From positions 1-64,000 of the forward strand of contig DAHVAL010000009.1 of the NCBI GenBank assembly GCA_027314645.1: DNA of 64,000 nucleotides. Direction: 5' to 3'. A program made the translations under genes and the position numbers. Source of the DNA: Nitrospirota bacterium. GTDB lineage: Bacteria > Nitrospirota > Leptospirillia > Leptospirillales > Leptospirillaceae. Each line of letters starts with the position of its first letter. The stretch's first letter is position 1. Below the pieces are notes generated by a model, which saw only the letters and a program-made list of their open reading frames with translations, made no database searches and was not told the DNA's origin. Shown here piece by piece: positions 7,531 to 15,561 of this stretch.

Positions 7531-9480
7531 ATGAGGGGCATCGAAGAACGTGCGGGATGGAGATGGGCATATTTCGGAATGGGATTGATTCTGATCGCCG
7601 CAATGCTTCTCTTTCCGGGTCGGCCCGAGGCCAAGGAACGGACGCCCAAAAAAGCGGGCGCCTCTTCTCCCCTCACGCCGATCCGGCATGTCATTATCGT
7701 GGTCGGGGAAAACCGGTCTTTCGACAACCTTTTCGCCACCTATCGCCCGCTCCATGGCCAACATATTCGAAACCTTCTTTCCGAAGGGATTGTCACACCC
7801 TCGGGAGACCCGTGGATCCATTTTGGCAAGGCGTTACAGATGCGCGCGAGGAATGAAGGGCCCTTCCTTCTGGACCCTCCCCTCGAGGGACCTTTCAAAG
7901 TCCTGCCCGTGCCCGACGTGACCTATGCGGCCAAGGCCGCGTGGGGAACATCGGACCCGTCCCTCGTCCCCGACCCGGGCCTTTTCCCGTCCGATCAGTT
8001 TCTCCTTAAAACCGGCGGGGCAGGATTGCCGCACGATAATGCGGATACACGCTTTCCTGCCAATCTTCCCCCTGGACCCTTCCAAATCACGCATTTCGTT
8101 CCCTACGATTCCTATACCGGAGACCCGATTCACCGATTCTTCCAGATGTGGCAACAGTCGCATTTCCGGAAACAGGGGGCCTCTTCGAAGCGAAAGACGG
8201 AGGAGGGGCACGACCTGTACACCTGGGTGGCCGTCCAGGTCGGAAACGGCGGAAACGGGAACCCTCCTTCCACCCCCTTCGGTGTGGACTCCACCCACCA
8301 GGGGGGCGTTCCGATGGGGTTTTATAATATGGAAACGGGGGATGCCCCTTATTTCAAATGGCTCGCCGACCATTTTTCCTTGGCAGACAATTACCACCAA
8401 GCCATTATGGGGGGAACGGGGCCCAACCACGTGGCCATCGGCACCGGAGACGTCGTCTGGTACCAGAACGGCAAGGGGCGTCCCATCGTTCCCCCAGCGG
8501 GTCAGATCGAAAATCCGGACGCCATGAATGGAACCAATAATTGGTACATCCAAGATGGGTATTCGGGGGGGGCGTATGTCAACTGTTCCGACTCTGAAAG
8601 TCCTGGCGTGAAGGCCATCCTGTCCTATCTCACACGCCTTCCCTATCGGACCTCCTCCCGATGTGCCCCCCACCATTATTATATGGTGAACAACAATAAA
8701 CCGGGGTTCCATCGGGATGGAAGACGCTATGTGTCCGACTTCTTTGTTCCGCCTTCATCATTGCGAACGATCGGGGATGAGCTTTCGCAGCATGAAATCT
8801 CCTGGGGGTATTTCGGGGAAGGATTCCATCCGAACACACCGAGGACCCCTTACTATTGCAATATCTGCAATCCTTTCCAGTACGCCTCCTCCATCATGAC
8901 GACACCCCTCATCGGCCATCTTGGAGGGCTGGGGGATTTCTATCGCTCCATCGAGGAACGTACCCTTCCTGCGGTGTCCATCGTCAAGCCGGATGCCCTT
9001 CTCGATGGACATCCCGCCTATGGAAAGCCGGGTCTTTTTGAAGGATTCGTCAGGAAATTGGTCGACACGGTGCGCCGCAGCCCTTATTGGAATCACACAG
9101 CGATTTTTGTGACCTTCGATGAAGGGGGAGGGTATTACGATTCTGGATATATCCAATCCATCGACTTCTTCGGAGACGGGCCCAGGGTCCCTTTTTTTGC
9201 CATTTCTCCGTATTCTCGGGGAGGGACGGTGGTCCATGCGTATTTTGACCATGTCTCCCTCTTGAAGTTCATCGAGAGAAATTGGGCCCTTCCCCCGCTC
9301 ACCTCCCGAAGCCGTGACAACCTTCCCGACCCGATCGCCCGGAAGAACGATCCCTATGTCCCGGTCAACAATCCCGCCATCGGAGATCTGATGGAGATGT
9401 TTCATTTTCCCCGGACCAGGGTCTCTTCCCAGACCCCGTTTGTGTCAGACCCCCCGATCAATGATGCCCCCGGACGATAG
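7531..9480 (+). CDS. Secreted phosphoesterase (phospholipase C / acid phosphatase family)
   Basis: A 649-aa protein of the alkaline-phosphatase-like phosphoesterase family. A signal segment lies at about residues 14-35 (GMGLILIAAMLLF, then small residues), predicting export. Family motifs in order are VVGENRSFDNLF, PNHVAIGTGD, FVTFDEGGGYYDS, GPRVPFFAISPYSRGG and DHVSLLKFIERNW. These provide the metal and nucleophile positions of the fold. It should release phosphate from a phosphodiester or phosphomonoester in the periplasm or outside the cell; the substrate cannot be told. ATG 7531 is chosen because GGAGGAGGC lies 8-12 bases upstream and the signal peptide then begins properly; the frame is open further upstream across a palindrome. 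Confidence 0.85.
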   Translation: MRGIEERAGWRWAYFGMGLILIAAMLLFPGRPEAKERTPKKAGASSPLTPIRHVIIVVGENRSFDNLFATYRPLHGQHIRNLLSEGIVTPSGDPWIHFGKALQMRARNEGPFLLDPPLEGPFKVLPVPDVTYAAKAAWGTSDPSLVPDPGLFPSDQFLLKTGGAGLPHDNADTRFPANLPPGPFQITHFVPYDSYTGDPIHRFFQMWQQSHFRKQGASSKRKTEEGHDLYTWVAVQVGNGGNGNPPSTPFGVDSTHQGGVPMGFYNMETGDAPYFKWLADHFSLADNYHQAIMGGTGPNHVAIGTGDVVWYQNGKGRPIVPPAGQIENPDAMNGTNNWYIQDGYSGGAYVNCSDSESPGVKAILSYLTRLPYRTSSRCAPHHYYMVNNNKPGFHRDGRRYVSDFFVPPSSLRTIGDELSQHEISWGYFGEGFHPNTPRTPYYCNICNPFQYASSIMTTPLIGHLGGLGDFYRSIEERTLPAVSIVKPDALLDGHPAYGKPGLFEGFVRKLVDTVRRSPYWNHTAIFVTFDEGGGYYDSGYIQSIDFFGDGPRVPFFAISPYSRGGTVVHAYFDHVSLLKFIERNWALPPLTSRSRDNLPDPIARKNDPYVPVNNPAIGDLMEMFHFPRTRVSSQTPFVSDPPINDAPGR

Positions 9481-9675
9481 GCCGTGCGGTCCGGCCTTCC
9501 GGTCAGGATCCTTTTGTGCTTCTTTGGGCGGGGGATCCCTTAAAGAGGCGATGGAAGATCCTCCGGGGGAATGAAACTTGTTCCGGAATTTGCATTGATT
9601 GAAGGCGCAAAGTAAGCTTTGGGTGCTTTCCGGGACCTCATCCACAACGGAAATGTCAGGAAAGGGCCACGGGTT

Positions 9676-10914
9676 GTGACTAAAAACCTCCTTCCTTTTG
9701 AAGTTCCGTTTCGTTTATTTGTCGCCATCACCTTTGCCGGATCCATCGCCTTCCATATTCTCGGACTTGGAATCCATACTTATATCGGACACAAGAAAAA
9801 CGCCTTGGTCGACCAAATCGAAACTCTCGCCGAAACGAGAAGCCGTCTCATCGGCTTCGAAGCCGGATTGTCGGTGTTGACAGAGCGGCTACGGTCGGCC
9901 GGGATGAAGGAGAGAATCCAAAAAGAAATCGCGCTTCGGCAGCTGTTTCCCCAGATGCGCCTGATGACCCTGCTTTTGGAAAAACAGCACATTTTTTCTT
10001 TGGGAAAAAATCAGGCCCTCAAGAGGACCTTGGAGGGCGCCGCCCGTTCTTTGATGCAGTGCCGGGAGGCGGTCGGAGGTCCGGCTTTGGCATGCCTGGA
10101 CAGGGCCACGCTTGCCTTTTCCGAATTCGGCCGCCAACTCACCCGAATCCGCGCGCAGGTGTCATTGCAGCTAAACATCGTTGAACGGTTCCAATCAAGG
10201 CTTGAGCACTGGGATTCCATCCTTTATTGGTTGACCACGATTTTCGGGCTTCTGTTCATGGGGCTTGGATGGAGGAACGTGGTCCTTCAGGTCGGGAACC
10301 CTATCAAGGATGCCGCGCGTTATTTCGAAACCCTCCGGGATGATCAGCCGTCTCGATCTTCATCGCTTCCTGCGCTGTTTTCCATCCGAGAACTTAGGAT
10401 CCTGAAGGAGAATATGAAAAATGTCCACAGGGACGGATTGACGGGACTTCCGACCCGGCAAGCCATCGGAATCATTCTTAAAGACGAGATGGAAAGTGCG
10501 CAAAAGAGCTTGTCCCCCCTGTCGATCGGTCTATTGGATATTGACGGGTTTCGGAACTTCAATAAGCGCTACGGCCACGGAACGGGAGACCGGGTTTTGC
10601 GGGAAGTCGCCCGTACCATCGAACAGGCCCTTCGTCCCAAGGAATGCTGCGGGCGTTGGGGTGAAGAAGAGTTTCTGCTGGTTCTTCCGGGACTTTCCTT
10701 GGATATGGCGCGTGATTTTCTGGACATCCTCCGCAGCAAGATCGGCCGACCGATCGAAATCCCTCCGGAGACGACCCTTAAAGTGCGTGCAAGCGGGGGC
10801 GTCAGTTGTTTCAGCGGGGACGAAAAGTTTGAGGATCTGCTCAGCAGGGCCGAACGAGCGCTTTCAAGAGTCCGGCGTGAAGGGGGAAATGGCGTTGGGG
10901 CCGAGATCTCATGA
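9676..10914 (+). CDS. Membrane-anchored GGDEF protein with altered active-site motif
   Basis: A 412-aa inner-membrane protein. One transmembrane helix lies near residues 11-32 and a second near 185-205. Between them is a helical domain of about 150 residues that may face the periplasm. The C-terminus is a GGDEF domain with HRDGLTGLPTR, LLDIDGFRNFNKRYGHG and a final SRAERALSRVRREGGN. The signature reads RWGEEEF instead of RxGG[DE]EF: the second glycine is glutamate. The following acidic residues remain, but activity is doubtful and it may bind GTP or act as a receptor. GTG 9676 is preferred (AGGAAAGGG nine bases upstream, helix then N-terminal); TTG 9619 is possible but lacks a ribosome site. 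Confidence 0.82.
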   Translation: MTKNLLPFEVPFRLFVAITFAGSIAFHILGLGIHTYIGHKKNALVDQIETLAETRSRLIGFEAGLSVLTERLRSAGMKERIQKEIALRQLFPQMRLMTLLLEKQHIFSLGKNQALKRTLEGAARSLMQCREAVGGPALACLDRATLAFSEFGRQLTRIRAQVSLQLNIVERFQSRLEHWDSILYWLTTIFGLLFMGLGWRNVVLQVGNPIKDAARYFETLRDDQPSRSSSLPALFSIRELRILKENMKNVHRDGLTGLPTRQAIGIILKDEMESAQKSLSPLSIGLLDIDGFRNFNKRYGHGTGDRVLREVARTIEQALRPKECCGRWGEEEFLLVLPGLSLDMARDFLDILRSKIGRPIEIPPETTLKVRASGGVSCFSGDEKFEDLLSRAERALSRVRREGGNGVGAEIS

Positions 10915-10962
10915 TTTTAAGAGGTTCGTCATTCGAGGGATCCAGAAGGAAGGGATTCTTCC

Positions 10963-10990
10963 GCCAGACTCTGATCAGGTCAGGTCTGGC
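10963..10990. repeat. Inverted repeat at the convergent end of the GGDEF and HEPN-like genes
   Basis: GCCAGAC and GTCTGGC, perfect 7-base arms, 14-base loop containing CTGATCAG. It overlaps the stop of the minus-strand gene. There is no T-run, so it is at most a weak bidirectional terminator. Confidence 0.3.
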
Positions 10991-11453
10991 GCGCGTATCG
11001 GGGGGAGAGATGGCGGCCCAGGGAACGGGCCAGGTCCAGGATGTAGCGTGCATCGGAAAGCGCGGCCTGCGCTGATTCCTGGGAGGGTGCATCTGCAGGC
11101 GAGGAAGAGAAGGAGTCCTCTCCGAATGTCATGAAATCTCCGGCGCCGGCAAAGGGTGCACCCGTGGATTGCGGCTGTTCTGGCGAGACGATTTTTCCGA
11201 TCCGGTCCCAATCGGCGGGAATGGCTGAAGGAAACCGCTGTCGCTCTTTGGAAAAGACCTCACCAGGATTCTGAAATCGGTTGATTTCCATGCCTTGGGC
11301 ATGGAGCAAGGACTTGAAGGAAAAGTCGAGTGCCTCCCGGCATTCGCGGATGACGTCGGGCCACTCTTCACGGCCATAAAAGAGTTCCGCGGACTTGATC
11401 CGGGTGACCGCGTTCCAGAGATTGCGCCTGGCGAGATTGTCCGGATTTTTCAT
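10980..11453 (-). CDS. HEPN-like protein downstream of the SOS polymerase cassette
   Basis: A 157-aa protein whose first 75 residues match the HEPN pattern: NLWNAVTRIKSAELF, an ECREALDFSFKSLLHAQG helix, then a loop at the place of the usual H-[DN]-[IVL]-G segment. The RNase-type R-x4-6-H motif is not seen, so a catalytic role is unlikely; HEPN proteins also act as antitoxin partners, RNA binders or transferase partners. The C-terminal half looks disordered and ends in a short helix. ATG 11453 is preferred because GTGAGGACCTTC stands directly before it and the domain starts there; ATG 11573 (197 aa) is an alternative. It lies 154 bases after the polymerase stop on the same strand. Confidence 0.6.
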   Translation of the reverse strand: MKNPDNLARRNLWNAVTRIKSAELFYGREEWPDVIRECREALDFSFKSLLHAQGMEINRFQNPGEVFSKERQRFPSAIPADWDRIGKIVSPEQPQSTGAPFAGAGDFMTFGEDSFSSSPADAPSQESAQAALSDARYILDLARSLGRHLSPRYARQT

Positions 11454-11573
11454 GAAGGTCCTCACTTCCCCCTCGTGGATCGCCTCTTCGTCCTGGCTCC
11501 AGGGATCGCTCCGCGCATCCGCCCCGTGTGTCGATGAGTGCGACGCTTCGTCTTTGAATGCAATGGTCCTCAT

Positions 11574-11582
11574 TATAGCATG
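11574..11582 (-). promoter_or_regulatory. Possible extended -10 promoter before the HEPN-like gene
   Basis: The minus strand reads TGCTATAAT, a perfect extended -10 (TGnTATAAT), in the gap just after the polymerase stop. No good -35 is seen 17 bases upstream, which extended -10 promoters can tolerate. It would give the HEPN-like gene its own transcript with a leader of roughly 110 bases. Confidence 0.35.
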
Positions 11583-11607
11583 TCTTCTGATCTCCGGAGC
11601 CGGGGCC

Positions 11608-13851
11608 TTACCGTTTCCACAGAAGGGCTTCCAGAGGCTTCCGGGAAGGAGGAGCCTTCGCGCGAAGCGGCATTCCGGGAAGATCGAGAAGCGGCTCGCA
11701 CGCCCGAAGGAGCAACCGTTCATAGGCATTCCTGTCATAGGTGTAGTCCGGAGAAAAGGTGTCGTAGGCCCGAGCGCGGGAAGCGGGGTCGGGATCGTCC
11801 GCGGCCGTAATGACGTAGGCGACACGTTCCCCCGGCTGGGGGGAACGGCCTCGGGCCGCCAATTCCTGGGCCACAATTGCTTGGAAGGAACGTTTCTCGT
11901 AGCTTTCCGGAGATTTTGACAGGCGCTTCCGGATGACGAGACGGGCGACGGGAACCCGGCCTTGCCGGATTTCCTGCACAGCCTCTTCAAGGAGTTGCCT
12001 GGCGGCGGGAATCCGTGTCCGGTACTCCTGCAACGTGTGCGCGTATGCAAGATGATCGAGAAGCTTTTCCTGCGTATCGGAAATAAAGAGCGGCGTATCG
12101 CTTCGACGGACCTCGATCCCCCGAACCTTACGCTCTCCGGAGCGAAAGACTCCGAAGTATCGGTTGGGGACGGCCAGGCGTTCGCGTTTTGTGGAGGAGA
12201 AGAAAATAATCCATCGGTAGAGGCCTTCAAGAGCGATCGGGATGCCGGTTTCCTGCGTGATCTCTTCGGCAAGACGGCGGCAGTCGGCTTCATCGATCCC
12301 GGGACGAGAAAGCCAAAGAGAGTCCACGATGCCGTGCAGAAGCCGGTATCCGCGGTTTTCTGCGATTTCCTTCGCCTGGAGAAGCTTTTCACGGCTCAGT
12401 GCGGTGACGCATTCGTGGGCCTCGACTCTCCCGAAGCGTGCATTTTTGTATCCCAGATATCCGAATGAGACGACAAGAAGCCATTTGAGGGCTCCTTGCC
12501 GACGATCGTATTCGCCCTTGAGGTCGGGATCGTCCGTGGTGTTTTTCAGTTCTTTGTAGAGGCGTCTTTTCGCAAGGAGCGATTCAAGAACCGTGGGGAC
12601 CAGCCCCTTTCGGCGGGTACAAAGATGGTGGGTGCTGTTCGGAATCCGGTTGGTCGTGCAGCAGAGGCAGTTGACCGTTTCGGGCGAGATGTTGAACGTC
12701 GCCATCAGCGAAGGATACATGGACGCAAAGTCGAGTTCAGCGACCGATTCGTGAAAGCCCGGCCTCGGCAGGAAGACCATTCCTCCCTTATCACTTTTGA
12801 TCAGGTCGAGGCTGCTGCGGAATGATTCTGCGGAGCTTTTTTCGAGCGGAACAAGGATGCCTGCGGAGACGGCATAGGCCATCTGCATGGAGGTGATGCC
12901 TGTTCCCGTCGATGTTCTGGCAAGATGCTGGACGGGAATTCTTGTCACGCGGGATTGCTCAAAGAGGCCCGAGAGGCCGGCTTCTCCCAGGATGAAGGAG
13001 TTTTTCCGGTCCAGATGCCAACGTCCAAAGAGGGAAACCGAGCCGGCGCGAAAGATGGTTCTTCCGTAAGAAAAAAACGAACGGTCCCTGCCGGAAGAGA
13101 GCGCCTTCCCCTTCGTCCGGTTGAGCAGGAGCGGAATGCCGAGGCGGCTGGAAAGTGCGAGGAGGCGGGGAAAAATAAGGTCGTCTCCCCGGTTCGACAG
13201 AATGATGTCCGGATCGTTCCGTGTCAGAACGGCGTTGAAGGTCATCAGAAATTCCCGGGGATCTTCCCCGTCGAGAACCCGTCTCTCCCCGTCGATCTCG
13301 ATGGAAAGTGCTCCGAGGGCTCCTTCCCGCGCCGCCGGAATCTCTGGTTCAAGCTCGATCGACAGGATGCGGAAAGGCGGAAGCGGCGTGTCGGTCGCCC
13401 AAGGAGAGTCGAGAAGGTCGATCCGTCCTGGAATATGCGTGGTCCTGCAGAGGGCGAGAGGGAAGAGTCCGGATTCGTAAAAATAAAGCTGGGGCAAGGG
13501 GATGTCGGCGTTATAGAGCGCGATATCCTTCACCAAAGCCACTGTTCGAACGACGTCGAAAAAATCTGCAGGAGAGAAGACGGAGATTTCGAGAACGGGA
13601 TATGGAGCGCCGCTGAAAAGCTCGATGCGTTCCGTATGGGCGAGGGCGAGTTGAAAATTCCGCTGCCGAAGCCGCTGTTTTATTCGTTCGAGCGCCATTT
13701 CCGGCCCGCTCGCATAAAAACGGGGGCGAAAGGGGACCGGAAAAAAAATGTGTTCCCCCTGTTCGAGCATCATCCAAAGCAGCATCCCGCGGGAGATCGG
13801 GGTGGCGTCAAGCACCCATCCTTGGCGGTTAGGAGGGGAGACGAGAGCCAC
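11608..13851 (-). CDS. Divergent family-B DNA polymerase (PolB2-like), SOS cassette
   Basis: A 747-aa family-B polymerase. Motif A is ELDFASMYPS with Asp374, motif B is ALKWLLVVSFGYLGYKN with Lys456, and KVRGIE lies in the thumb. Motif C reads GIVDS instead of GDTDS: Ile508 replaces the first Asp, while the catalytic Asp510 remains. The 3'-5' exonuclease looks dead: Exo I is LSIELE rather than D-I-E, and no Exo III Y-x3-D is seen. Cys/His residues near 395-411 (NCLCC and HHLC) may bind zinc. Start GTG 13851 is a best guess overlapping the 91-aa gene by 23 bases. The combination of operon, likely no proofreading and LexA control suggests damage tolerance or mutagenic repair rather than replication. 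Archaeal and bacterial PolB2 enzymes share such motif loss, as I recall. Confidence 0.85.
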   Translation of the reverse strand: MALVSPPNRQGWVLDATPISRGMLLWMMLEQGEHIFFPVPFRPRFYASGPEMALERIKQRLRQRNFQLALAHTERIELFSGAPYPVLEISVFSPADFFDVVRTVALVKDIALYNADIPLPQLYFYESGLFPLALCRTTHIPGRIDLLDSPWATDTPLPPFRILSIELEPEIPAAREGALGALSIEIDGERRVLDGEDPREFLMTFNAVLTRNDPDIILSNRGDDLIFPRLLALSSRLGIPLLLNRTKGKALSSGRDRSFFSYGRTIFRAGSVSLFGRWHLDRKNSFILGEAGLSGLFEQSRVTRIPVQHLARTSTGTGITSMQMAYAVSAGILVPLEKSSAESFRSSLDLIKSDKGGMVFLPRPGFHESVAELDFASMYPSLMATFNISPETVNCLCCTTNRIPNSTHHLCTRRKGLVPTVLESLLAKRRLYKELKNTTDDPDLKGEYDRRQGALKWLLVVSFGYLGYKNARFGRVEAHECVTALSREKLLQAKEIAENRGYRLLHGIVDSLWLSRPGIDEADCRRLAEEITQETGIPIALEGLYRWIIFFSSTKRERLAVPNRYFGVFRSGERKVRGIEVRRSDTPLFISDTQEKLLDHLAYAHTLQEYRTRIPAARQLLEEAVQEIRQGRVPVARLVIRKRLSKSPESYEKRSFQAIVAQELAARGRSPQPGERVAYVITAADDPDPASRARAYDTFSPDYTYDRNAYERLLLRACEPLLDLPGMPLRAKAPPSRKPLEALLWKR

Positions 13852-14104
13852 GATCTTCGAGTTCCTGAATACGGCGCTCAAGTGTGAGGCGTTCACGCCG
13901 CTCTTCGAGAAGCATGCAGAGCAGCATGACGGGAAAGGGTTCAAGCGGAGAGAGCAAGGCGCCTGCTTGAGCATGGAAGCGAGCATCGGCGAATAGACTG
14001 TCGAAAATCATCTGATCGTCCCGCCGAAGAGCTTTCCGGAAGATCGACCATTCTGCCATCGTTTGCTCCACGGCCATCGTGAAGGTTGGAAGAGTCCGGC
14101 CCAT
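13829..14104 (-). CDS. 91-aa helical protein of the SOS polymerase cassette, unknown function
   Basis: A small protein starting MGRTLPTFTMAVEQTM and mostly predicted alpha-helical, with a distinctive FRKALRRDDQMIFDSLF segment and a charged C-terminal helix (LEERRERLTLERRIQE) that could be a short coiled coil. No catalytic motif is seen. ATG 14104 overlaps the stop of the RecA-like gene as TGATG, and its own stop overlaps the polymerase start, so it is fixed inside the operon and probably made in proportion with its neighbours. By position it may be an adaptor between the RecA-like protein and the polymerase; this is inference. The FRKALRR...FDSLF block looks conserved-family-like, but I cannot name the family. 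Confidence 0.75.
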   Translation of the reverse strand: MGRTLPTFTMAVEQTMAEWSIFRKALRRDDQMIFDSLFADARFHAQAGALLSPLEPFPVMLLCMLLEERRERLTLERRIQELEDRGSRLPS

Positions 14105-14763
14105 CAGGCTTGTTCCTTTGAAAAGAGAGGAGCGGCTTTGCGGCGACGTTCCTGGGGAGGGGGCGGATGCGAGAAAGAGACGGCAATCGTGTCGTCCGCC
14201 CATGAATTCAGGATCGACAGGATACGGTGGAGCCGTCTGTCATCATTCGTGCCGCCCTCTTCAGCCAATATCAGGCATGGCAGATCTTCCGCGCGCGAAA
14301 TCTTTCGTACAAGTTGCATGGTGCGCTCAAGAAGATCGGATGCAGTCCGTTCCGCGACGGCTCCGTCCGAAAACAGAACGGGGATACCGGAAAGGAGGAG
14401 AAAGGATCTCCGCCCCTTCCGGAGTGTTCTGTCCCCCTGGGCGGCCGCAAGGGCGTGAAACTGATGGATCGTGAATGCCCGGGCGATAAAGGTGCGCGAC
14501 AGGATGTCCTCGGGAGCCTTTCCCCGATTGCGCGCTTCACGGATCAGGACGGTCGGACAAAACACATTGTCTCCACAGAGGATCGCCCCGGTGTCGAACT
14601 GATGCGCGTGACTCAAAAGATGAAACGCCAGGATCCGATGGCCAAGCAGTCCCAGAACGTCGCCCTTTCCCCGGAGGAGGTGCAGGCCTCCTGCGTCCAG
14701 CGTCGACGCAGGAAATGGCAGGTTTACAGGCAGGGTTTCACCGGAGCATGAAGATGGCGTCAA
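14104..14763 (-). CDS. RecA/RadA-superfamily protein without Walker A (ImuA-like role)
   Basis: A 219-aa protein with RecA-fold layout: an N-terminal GGLHLLRGKGD where a P-loop would be, then a strand and helix (FDTGAILCGDNVFCPTVLI), IARAFTIHQFHALAA resembling the RadA segment after Walker A, a hydrophobic Walker-B-like strand (RRSFLLLSGIPVLF), and a late LPCLILAEEGG strand. There is no G-x4-GK-[ST], so ATP hydrolysis is unlikely. Gene order directly after lexA matches imuA or sulA-type RecA-like genes in lexA-imuA-imuB-dnaE2 cassettes. TTG 14763 overlaps the lexA stop as TTGA behind GGAGG, indicating coupling. It may help recruit RecA filaments or the polymerase. Confidence 0.72.
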   Translation of the reverse strand: MTPSSCSGETLPVNLPFPASTLDAGGLHLLRGKGDVLGLLGHRILAFHLLSHAHQFDTGAILCGDNVFCPTVLIREARNRGKAPEDILSRTFIARAFTIHQFHALAAAQGDRTLRKGRRSFLLLSGIPVLFSDGAVAERTASDLLERTMQLVRKISRAEDLPCLILAEEGGTNDDRRLHRILSILNSWADDTIAVSFSHPPPPQERRRKAAPLFSKEQA

Positions 14764-15389
14764 GGCGGGCTTCCTCCGAGGGAGGGCCGGAAGACGCCGC
14801 TCACGATTCCGATGATCCGGAACGCGCTGCCTTCCGTAACGACGATGGTCTCGTAGTCCGGGTTTTCCGGAACGAGGAGGATGGCGCCATCTTTTCGACG
14901 GAATCTTTTGACCGTTGTTTCTCCATTGATTTCGGCCACGACGATATCGTCGTTTTCGGCGGTCTCTTTCAGCCGGACAAGCACATAGTCACCATCAAGG
15001 ATCGCCGCCAACTTCATGCTTTCTCCCTTGACGCGGAGCAGAAAAACCGGTCCGGAAGGAATCCATGCCGGATCAAGCGCAACGGTATCGAGCCGATTTT
15101 CTTCTGAGACGATCGGGATACCCGCAACGACGCGCCCGAGCAGGGGAACGGAAATCGTCGGTGGGATGACCGGATCGATGTCGAGGGCGCGTGCGCCCTT
15201 TCTGCGGACGAGATATCCTTTTCGGATGAGTGCATCAAGATGCTTCCGGACGGCGCTGATCCCGACGATTCCCATCTTTCGGGCGATTTCCCTGAGGGTT
15301 GGCGGATAGCCGAAAGCCCCGGCATGCTCATGAATGAACTGCAGGATTACCTTCTGGCGATCTGTCAACGGATCTCGATCGTGCTCCAT
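14760..15389 (-). CDS. lexA: LexA repressor (SOS regulator)
   Basis: A 209-aa LexA. The N-terminal winged helix covers about residues 8-65 (LTDRQKVILQFIHEH, then PPTLREIARKMG and SAVRKHLDALIRKGY). The self-cleavage site is Ala89-Gly90 in RVVAGIP. The catalytic dyad is Ser124 in KGESM and Lys161 in TVKRF, so RecA-stimulated autocleavage should work. The start ATG 15389 follows AGAGGAA; an upstream GTG at 15440 lies inside the operator and is rejected. The gene leads a tightly overlapped operon with a RecA-like gene, a 91-aa gene and a family-B polymerase, which would all be induced by DNA damage. An operator overlaps its own transcription start. Confidence 0.95.
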   Translation of the reverse strand: MEHDRDPLTDRQKVILQFIHEHAGAFGYPPTLREIARKMGIVGISAVRKHLDALIRKGYLVRRKGARALDIDPVIPPTISVPLLGRVVAGIPIVSEENRLDTVALDPAWIPSGPVFLLRVKGESMKLAAILDGDYVLVRLKETAENDDIVVAEINGETTVKRFRRKDGAILLVPENPDYETIVVTEGSAFRIIGIVSGVFRPSLGGSPP

Positions 15390-15424
15390 TTCCTCTTCTT
15401 TCCCTCCCAGGCATTTTTTGAAAT

Positions 15425-15440
15425 GTGAACATTTGTTCAC
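15425..15440. promoter_or_regulatory. LexA operator (SOS box), GAAC-N4-GTTC type
   Basis: A perfect palindrome GTGAAC-ATTT-GTTCAC. The core GAACN4GTTC is the Gram-positive-type SOS box rather than the E. coli CTG-N10-CAG type. It begins four bases after the -10 of the lexA promoter, covering the transcription start, so LexA binding would block its own operon. Confidence 0.88.
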
Positions 15441-15444
15441 CTAA

Positions 15445-15473
15445 GGTATACCAAAGCGCCGGTTTTGCGTCAA
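15445..15473 (-). promoter_or_regulatory. Promoter of the lexA operon
   Basis: Minus-strand -35 TTGACG (15473-15468), 17-base spacer, -10 TATACC (15450-15445). The SOS box lies immediately downstream. Confidence 0.75.
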
Positions 15474-15561
15474 TGGGCGCCTCCCGGTCAGGGGGGGATC
15501 CGATGGCAGGATTTCCTGTTTTTCTGCTGACTCTTGTGCCTGGAATGGAGGGTCCAACGAT

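Noticed and set aside
11574-12392. Upstream part of a long minus-strand frame continuous with the HEPN-like gene
   Set aside because: It lies within the polymerase gene in another frame; only the part after 11453 has domain support.
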